Shown here in pieces: positions 60,086 through 64,000 of a DNA stretch of 64,000 nt. The stretch's first letter is position 1, and every line of letters starts with the position of its first letter. Under the pieces are notes generated by a model that was given only the letters and a program-made list of their open reading frames with translations, searched no databases and was not told where the DNA came from. Where the stretch lies: the NCBI RefSeq assembly GCF_050320395.1, contig NZ_CP144459.1, positions 2,604,001 through 2,668,000 on the forward strand. The letters are read 5' to 3'. A program made the translations under genes and the position numbers. The DNA is from Treponema_C sp050320395 (GTDB taxonomy: Bacteria > Spirochaetota > Spirochaetia > Treponematales > Treponemataceae).

Positions 60086-60763
60086 CGTTTCAAAACCGCA
60101 CATCCTGTGCGGTTTTGAACTCCAGTTTTGAGCATGGCTCAAAACTGATTATGTACGGCTATTCTGCACATCCGTGTGCAGGATTTGAAACAGGATTTTT
60201 TATGTGCAGCATTTTGCACGTCCTGTTCCGTTTTCAACTTGAGATTTGGATGCGGCGTTCCGCCGCATCCAAATCTCATTATCTAGAGCTTTTTTCCGCC
60301 GTCCGTGGCGGAACATAAAAGATTTAAAATAACGTCGGCTCCGTCGCACATCCTGTGCGGTTTTGAACTCCAGTTTTGAGCATAGCTCAAAACTGATTAC
60401 TAACGGCTTTTCTGTACATCCGTGTGCAGGTGCAAGTGAGCGGCTCACATAGCGCCGCTCACTTGCACGACGAGTTTTGCTTTGCAAAACTCGCATAAAA
60501 ATAGCTTTAGGTTCGCAATTCTGAAGAATTGCTCACACGTAAAGACAGTATTGGATATATAGCCTTTACCGCCGTCCGTGGCGGGCATAAAAACTCACAT
60601 CCGTGTGAGTTTTTATGCTACGAGTTTTAGGCGGTGTACACACCGCCTAAAACGTCGGGGATAATCGACTTTTTCCGGCATCCGTGCCGGTCATAAAATA
60701 TTTTTTCGGAAAAAGTGTCTTTTTTTGTCAACTGACACCTATATATATAGATGGAGGTGAAGT
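60086..60763 (+). repeat. hairpin array, leader of rpn copy 3
   Basis: No gene in 680 bp. TCAAAACCGCAC (60090-60101) with GTGCGGTTTTGA (60107-60118), loop ATCCT; CAGTTTTGAGC/GCTCAAAACTG (60123-60147); CTGCACA-TCCG-TGTGCAG (60164-60181); a 17-bp stem GAGATTTGGATGCGGCG with loop TTC (60241-60277); CCGCC-GTCCGT-GGCGG (60296-60311); another CAGTTTTGAGC stem (60371-60395); CTGTACA-TCCG-TGTGCAG (60412-60429); GTGCAAGTGAGCGGC with GCCGCTCACTTGCAC (60430-60468); then four more of the same kinds up to CCGGCA-TCCG-TGCCGG (60675-60690). Confidence 0.7.
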
Positions 60764-61624
60764 ATGACAAAGGCTAATCCCAAGCGAACCTATAAGGACT
60801 CGGTGTTTGCCGACTTTTTCGGGGCGGATAAGTCGGCAAAATCAAACTTTATCAGTTTATACAATGCCTTGCACGGAACACAGCTGCCGCTTGACTGTGA
60901 GCTGCGTCATATCAGACTGGAGCAAATCCTGTATATGAACTTTTACAACGATGTGTCTTTCCTTGTAGATAATAAAATCATTGTACTTGCAGAACACCAG
61001 TCTACCGTTAATGAAAACATGCCGTTCCGTTTTTTAGAGTATGTAGTCCGCTTATATGAGCAGATACAAAATCCGCGGGATAAGTATTTGCGCCGTTTGG
61101 TTAAAATTCCTACTCCCGAATTCTACGTCTTTTACAACGGAGAAGAAGATTTTCCGGAATATAAAACGCTAAAACTTTCCGACGCTTTTATGACGGCCGG
61201 CTCACAGCCGAACCTTGAACTCATTGTCGAAGTGGTGAATATCAATCAGGATAAAGCACATACAATTCTTGAGCAGTGTAAACCGCTTGCCCAGTACAGT
61301 TTATTTGTAGAAACGGTGCGAAAACACCTCAAGCTTGACAGGGAAAAAGGCTTTGAAAAAGCTGTACAGGAATGTATAAATAATGATATACTTAAAGAGT
61401 ACTTGGAGCGCAAATCGCGGGAGGTAATGAATATGTTATTGGCAGAATATGATTACGCAACCGATATAGCGGTTCAAAGAGAAGAAGAACGTGAAATAGC
61501 CTTGGAAGAAGGTGCCCGGCAAAACAAATTGGAAACGGCAGCTGTAATGAAGTCGATGAATTACCCTTTGGATGATATTCACAAAATCACCGGGCTTTCC
61601 GAGGCGGAAATAGAAAAACTGTAA
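60764..61624 (+). CDS. Rpn family PD-(D/E)XK nuclease (copy 3)
   Basis: 286 residues; ATG with GGAGGTGA five nt upstream. Sister of copy 2: RTYKDSVFADFFGADKSAKS, then YNDVSFLVDNKIIVLAEHQS as nuclease core and KIPTPEFYVFYNGEED. The tail carries ARQNKLETAAVMKSMNYPLD and ends GLSEAEIEKL, the end seen in copies 1 and 4 rather than copy 2; so tails and nuclease parts seem to have been shuffled. An internal GGGAGG and ATG at 61433 can start the tail alone. The 680-bp leader is a hairpin array. Confidence 0.85.
   Translation: MTKANPKRTYKDSVFADFFGADKSAKSNFISLYNALHGTQLPLDCELRHIRLEQILYMNFYNDVSFLVDNKIIVLAEHQSTVNENMPFRFLEYVVRLYEQIQNPRDKYLRRLVKIPTPEFYVFYNGEEDFPEYKTLKLSDAFMTAGSQPNLELIVEVVNINQDKAHTILEQCKPLAQYSLFVETVRKHLKLDREKGFEKAVQECINNDILKEYLERKSREVMNMLLAEYDYATDIAVQREEEREIALEEGARQNKLETAAVMKSMNYPLDDIHKITGLSEAEIEKL
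61433..61624 (+). CDS. predicted intragenic small protein (RpnS-like) of rpn copy 3
   Basis: 63-residue product beginning MLLAEYDYATDIAVQRE. ATG in frame (codon 224), eight nt after GGGAGG (61419-61424). Confidence 0.6.
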   Translation: MLLAEYDYATDIAVQREEEREIALEEGARQNKLETAAVMKSMNYPLDDIHKITGLSEAEIEKL

Positions 61625-61999
61625 CGTCTTGCGCTTTTTTACATCGGCCCCCTAGCGCAAGAAAACACAAAAATAACTAAGGCCTAAGCCGACGGTGTAT
61701 TTAAAGCAAAGGGTAAAACATCTTCCCTGTCCGATTTGTGCTGTTCTTTTTTCATTCCCGCTGTTCTATACGCTCTTGCATTCATAAAATAAAGTTATTT
61801 TTTTCGGAAAAAGTCTCTTTTTTTTCATATCAAACCTATAATGTTTAAAGAGAGCGGCTGAAATAGCGCCGCTCTCTTTAACTCGAGATTGCCAGCGGCA
61901 ATCTCGCATATGAACAAATTTCGGTGAGCAATTCTTCAGAATTGCTCATTTATGCCTCTTTTTATACCGGTACAGTTTTTTGTCCGCAGATATAGTAAC
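61625..61999 (+). repeat. spacer with hairpins between rpn copies 3 and 4
   Basis: No gene. CTTGCGC (61628-61634) pairs with GCGCAAG at about 61655; an AT-rich stretch follows, then ACCTATAATGTTTAAAG (TATAAT at 61837-61842), the box shared with the other rpn leaders, AGAGAGCGGC/GCCGCTCTCT, GAGATTGCC/GGCAATCTC and GCAATTCT/AGAATTGC. This is the same leader design as in front of rpn copy 1. Confidence 0.6.
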
Positions 62000-62082
62000 G
62001 GCGGAAGCGTGAATGACACGCAAAAAATTCTGCACAAGCGAAGCGCGGAAGCCTTTTTGCGGGGCATTCCAACGCTTCCGTC
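62000..62082 (+). repeat. long stem-loop element, copy 2
   Basis: Arms GGCGGAAGCGT (62000-62010) and ACGCTTCCGTC (62072-62082), inner pairing CGCAAAAA with TTTTTGCG. The core TTCTGCACAAG...CGCGGAAGCC matches the element at 57887-57987 while the outer arms are different in sequence and still complementary. A further outer pair TTGTCCGC (about 61980) and GCGGACAA (about 62104) encloses it. Confidence 0.65.
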
Positions 62083-62739
62083 ATTGTTGTATATGTTTAT
62101 GTTGCGGACAAGAAATATGTCATAGACATCGAAATTCAAAACCGGTGGAACGATGAGTTTGCACAGCGTACCGTTTTTTATTGGGCGAAGATGTATACCG
62201 AAAACTTACGGAAAGGTGAAGTGTATACAAAATTGCCTAAGTGTATTACAATAAATATAGTCGGTGAAGGTTTTAAGTTAAACAGTCTTTTGCACAGTGC
62301 ATATCGGGTTCTTGAAAGACATCTGCATACTGAACTTTCCGATGAACTTGAGATTCACTTTTTAAACTTAGCTAAGGCAAAAGAAAAGCGAACGGTAAAA
62401 GCCGAACCGAATGAGAAAGCACAACGGCTGATAAATTGGCTGAATTTTATAGAAACGGACGATAAGGAGGTGCGTGCTATGCTTGCCGATAACTCTCCTG
62501 CAATGGAACAGGCAAATGAAACGGTAGACGTAATGCTGCAGGACCCGAAAGAGCGGTGGCTGTATGAAAACCGCATGAAGTATGAACACGATAAGGCCTC
62601 TTGGGAGCATTTCGGTTACACCCAAGGCGCCCGGCAAAAAGCTTTGGAAACGGCACGCATATTAAAACAGATGGGAGATTCAAATCAAAAGATACTGCAG
62701 GTAACCGGGCTTTCCGAAGCGGAAATAGAAAAACTGTAA
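62083..62739 (+). pseudogene. 5'-truncated rpn gene (copy 4)
   Basis: The frame enters the nuclease core at ...VYVADKKYVIDIEIQNRW and runs to the normal end GLSEAEIEKL. Roughly 80 N-terminal residues with the family opening and the catalytic Asp region are missing, replaced by the stem-loop element. From 62122 on it is closely similar to copy 1 in DNA. ATG codons downstream (62191) have no SD. The internal start at 62479 with AAGGAGG is intact, so the C-terminal small protein could still be made. Confidence 0.75.
62479..62739 (+). CDS. predicted small protein (RpnS-like) retained in truncated rpn
   Basis: 86-residue product beginning MLADNSPAMEQANETVDVML. ATG eight nt after AAGGAGG (62464-62470). 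Orphan antitoxin-like product, since the nuclease part of this locus is broken. Confidence 0.55.
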   Translation: MLADNSPAMEQANETVDVMLQDPKERWLYENRMKYEHDKASWEHFGYTQGARQKALETARILKQMGDSNQKILQVTGLSEAEIEKL

Positions 62740-62811
62740 AGCCTTGCGCTTTTTTACATCGGCCCCCTCTAGGTCAAGTTTCGCCTTTTGAAAAAAGTAT
62801 GAAAGGAACCT
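62740..62811. other. right edge of the accessory island
   Basis: Short spacer between truncated rpn and pyrE. It begins with the TTGCGCTTTTTTACATCGGC block that also follows rpn copy 3 (about 61629), then GTCAAG. No terminator with a clear T tract is seen. Confidence 0.4.
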
Positions 62812-63465
62812 CTAAACTTCCCAGTGTTCCGGATCCTTATTCCACTTGAGGGCGGTTTCGGCTTCCTGCGGGCTCAGGTAGTTTTCTTTTTGCAGCAAAC
62901 CTATCAACACCGAAAAATCGGACAGGGATTCAAACGGACAGTTTTCTTCGGCAAAATTCCGTGAAGCCTGATCGAACTGATATGAAAAAATCGCCTTTAA
63001 TTCAACCGCCGCTGCTCCTTCGTCGCGCAATGAGCGTACCGCCTGAATACTGCTTTTTCCGGTCGATATAAGGTCTTCGATTAAGATAACCCGTTTCCCC
63101 CTTATATCGGCGCCTTCAATCATGCTCTTTGTTCCGTGATCCTTTGCCGCCGAGCGTACATAGGCAAGGGGCATGTTCATATCGGAAGCGATAAACGAAG
63201 CCCAGGGAAGCCCGGCCGTTGCGACCCCTGCAATTACATCGCTTTCGCAGCCGGCTATAAGCCGGACAAAACAGGACACGATGAGGCTGCGCTGCTCGGG
63301 AAAGCCGAGAATACGGCGGTTGTCGCAATAGATGGGACTTTTTATGCCCGAAGCAAAGGTAAAGGGGTGCGCAACATCGATTTTTACCGCCTTTGTTTCA
63401 AACAGGGAGCGGGCCGCCGCAAGCTTTATATCATCCCTCGAAAGCTCTTTTTGAATATTGTTCAT
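62812..63465 (-). CDS. pyrE: orotate phosphoribosyltransferase
   Basis: 217 residues. PRTase type I: FASGIKSPIYCDNRRILGFP binds orotate, VIAGVATAGLPWASF, AYVRSAAKDHGTKSMIEG (flexible loop) and VILIEDLISTGKSSIQAV, the PRPP motif. It converts orotate and PRPP to OMP in pyrimidine synthesis. SD AAGGAG before the ATG. It follows pyrC by 59 bp on the same strand. Confidence 0.95.
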   Translation of the reverse strand: MNNIQKELSRDDIKLAAARSLFETKAVKIDVAHPFTFASGIKSPIYCDNRRILGFPEQRSLIVSCFVRLIAGCESDVIAGVATAGLPWASFIASDMNMPLAYVRSAAKDHGTKSMIEGADIRGKRVILIEDLISTGKSSIQAVRSLRDEGAAAVELKAIFSYQFDQASRNFAEENCPFESLSDFSVLIGLLQKENYLSPQEAETALKWNKDPEHWEV

Positions 63466-63524
63466 ATTACATTCTCCTTATGTATAAGATTTTCTTACTA
63501 TTGATTGCCGTAAGCGGCCTTGTT

Positions 63525-64000
63525 TCAGCCGTCTATTTTAAACCGGCCGTTTTCATAGACGATTTTTCCGCCGACAATCGTCAGTATATTTTTTCCCGTA
63601 AAGCGCCGGCCTTCATAGGGCGACCACTTGCATTTCGATTCAAGGTCGTCGGCTGTCAACGTCCACTCTTTATGGGGGTCTACGGCAATAATATCGGCAT
63701 CGAAGCCGGGAAGGAGCTTCCCTTTTTTCGATAAGTTCATAATCGCTGCGGGATTTTCGCACATCAGTTTTTGAACGGTGTTCATATCGATTAAGCCCCG
63801 ATGTACCGCAGTAAGCATAAGAGCAAGGGAGGTTTCAACACCCGGTATGCCGAAACAAAGCTTGCTTAATTTTTCTTCGGCGGTATGCGGGGCGTGGTCG
63901 GTACCGATTGTATCGACAAAGCCGTCTTTTATCGCCTGCATTAAAAAATCCGCATCGCTTTGACTTTTAAGTTCGGGCTTCATGCGTAAAAGCATATCAC
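63525..64000 (-). CDS. pyrC: dihydroorotase (5' part outside the window)
   Basis: About 158 C-terminal residues are seen; the frame is open at the window edge (the ATG at 63995 is internal, within LLLRMKPELK). FVDTIGTDHAPHTAEEK is the DHAPH metal/substrate motif, CFGIPGVETSLALML follows, and the end (GFDADIIAVDP, EGRRFTGKNILTIVGGKIVY) is the usual C-terminal beta part. It makes dihydroorotate from carbamoyl-aspartate. Operon partner of pyrE. Confidence 0.93.
   Translation of the reverse strand, partial: DMLLRMKPELKSQSDADFLMQAIKDGFVDTIGTDHAPHTAEEKLSKLCFGIPGVETSLALMLTAVHRGLIDMNTVQKLMCENPAAIMNLSKKGKLLPGFDADIIAVDPHKEWTLTADDLESKCKWSPYEGRRFTGKNILTIVGGKIVYENGRFKIDG

Noticed and set aside
54114..60763. 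Small hypothetical proteins in the hairpin regions on both strands
   Set aside because: The peptides mirror the palindromes (the same words recur on the plus and minus strand), have no SD of their own and change with the stems. Treated as non-coding.
14506..62739. Insertion sequences encoded by the rpn genes
   Set aside because: The family is often labelled transposase, but no terminal inverted repeats or target duplications surround the genes; the PD-(D/E)XK fold fits a nuclease. The direct repeats at 54057 and 55322 are leader duplications, not IS ends.
53841..62811. Classical integron cassettes with attC sites
   Set aside because: No GTTRRRY/RYYYAAC pairs at the expected spacing and no integrase in view. 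Kept only as an open idea.
1..64000. tRNA and rRNA genes
   Set aside because: No cloverleaf with a GTTCGAAT-like T arm or rRNA segment was noticed by eye; tRNAscan-SE would settle this.

Overview
The window looks like chromosome of a host-associated treponeme (Spirochaetota, Treponema, probably an oral-type species), judged by eye from several things together: a stand-alone rpsD, a P13-like membrane protein, an LpoB-like lipoprotein, a TraB/PrgY-like protein, an MGH1/trehalase-like protein, an interrupted chemotaxis receptor, a BspA-type leucine-rich lipoprotein and several Rpn (PD-(D/E)XK) genes. I did no database search, so the genus is an inference. No tRNA, rRNA, IS element or CRISPR array was recognised.

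Layout. 1-14 kb: HAD phosphatase (partial) and NYN-LOTUS RNA-binding protein; a small exported/membrane/winged-helix operon; def-fmt-PASTA operon; ilvE; a transporter with HEAT-like tail divergent from pepF; adenosine-deaminase-like protein, exonuclease III and a rhomboid pseudoprotease. 14-16.3 kb: a disturbed segment with two gene fragments around a complete rpn gene and its hairpin-rich leader. 16.2-40 kb: housekeeping core (radA, TraB-like, TPR lipoprotein, GH-like protein, ppx, an MCP with an in-frame TGA, deoxyinosine glycosylase, ArsR plus metal ATPase, birA, PII-like, mtnN, MarR, a DUF1858/GTPase/ABC operon, rpsD). 40.2-45 kb: DeoR - DUF1537 kinase - PdxA2 - GntP, which reads as a D-threonate/D-erythronate catabolic operon ending in dihydroxyacetone phosphate. 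45-53.8 kb: galE, an M20 peptidase, LpoB-like, PFL/DUF711, trxA, a Crp/Fnr-like regulator, a second GntP paralogue and a DUF4153-like membrane protein. 53.8-62.8 kb: an accessory island with every gene on the + strand, separated by long non-coding stretches full of hairpins: two complete rpn genes, one truncated rpn, a HU/DUF4469 protein, an InlB/BspA lipoprotein, a 35-copy 7-bp repeat and six tandem 23-bp palindromes. 62.8-64 kb: pyrE and the 3' part of pyrC.

Main results of the hunt. (1) All four rpn loci carry a near-perfect Shine-Dalgarno plus in-frame ATG inside the gene, at the same place and spacing, which predicts an intragenic small protein (RpnS-like antitoxin) in each; one locus has lost its 5' part but keeps the internal start. 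(2) Leaders of rpn genes and the neighbouring spacers are arrays of hairpins with changing stems but mostly constant TCC apical loops; near-identical copies differ by compensatory changes in both arms, so structure is being kept. (3) At least eight genes have a sigma70-like promoter whose -10 lies exactly 6-7 nt before the start codon, which predicts leaderless mRNAs. (4) A compact promoter-plus-hairpin unit (34.72-34.81 kb) looks like a small RNA with a CCTCCTCC loop. (5) A cytosolic substrate-binding-like protein, a GTPase and an ABC ATPase, two of them with DUF1858-type N termini and no permease, form an uncharacterised operon.
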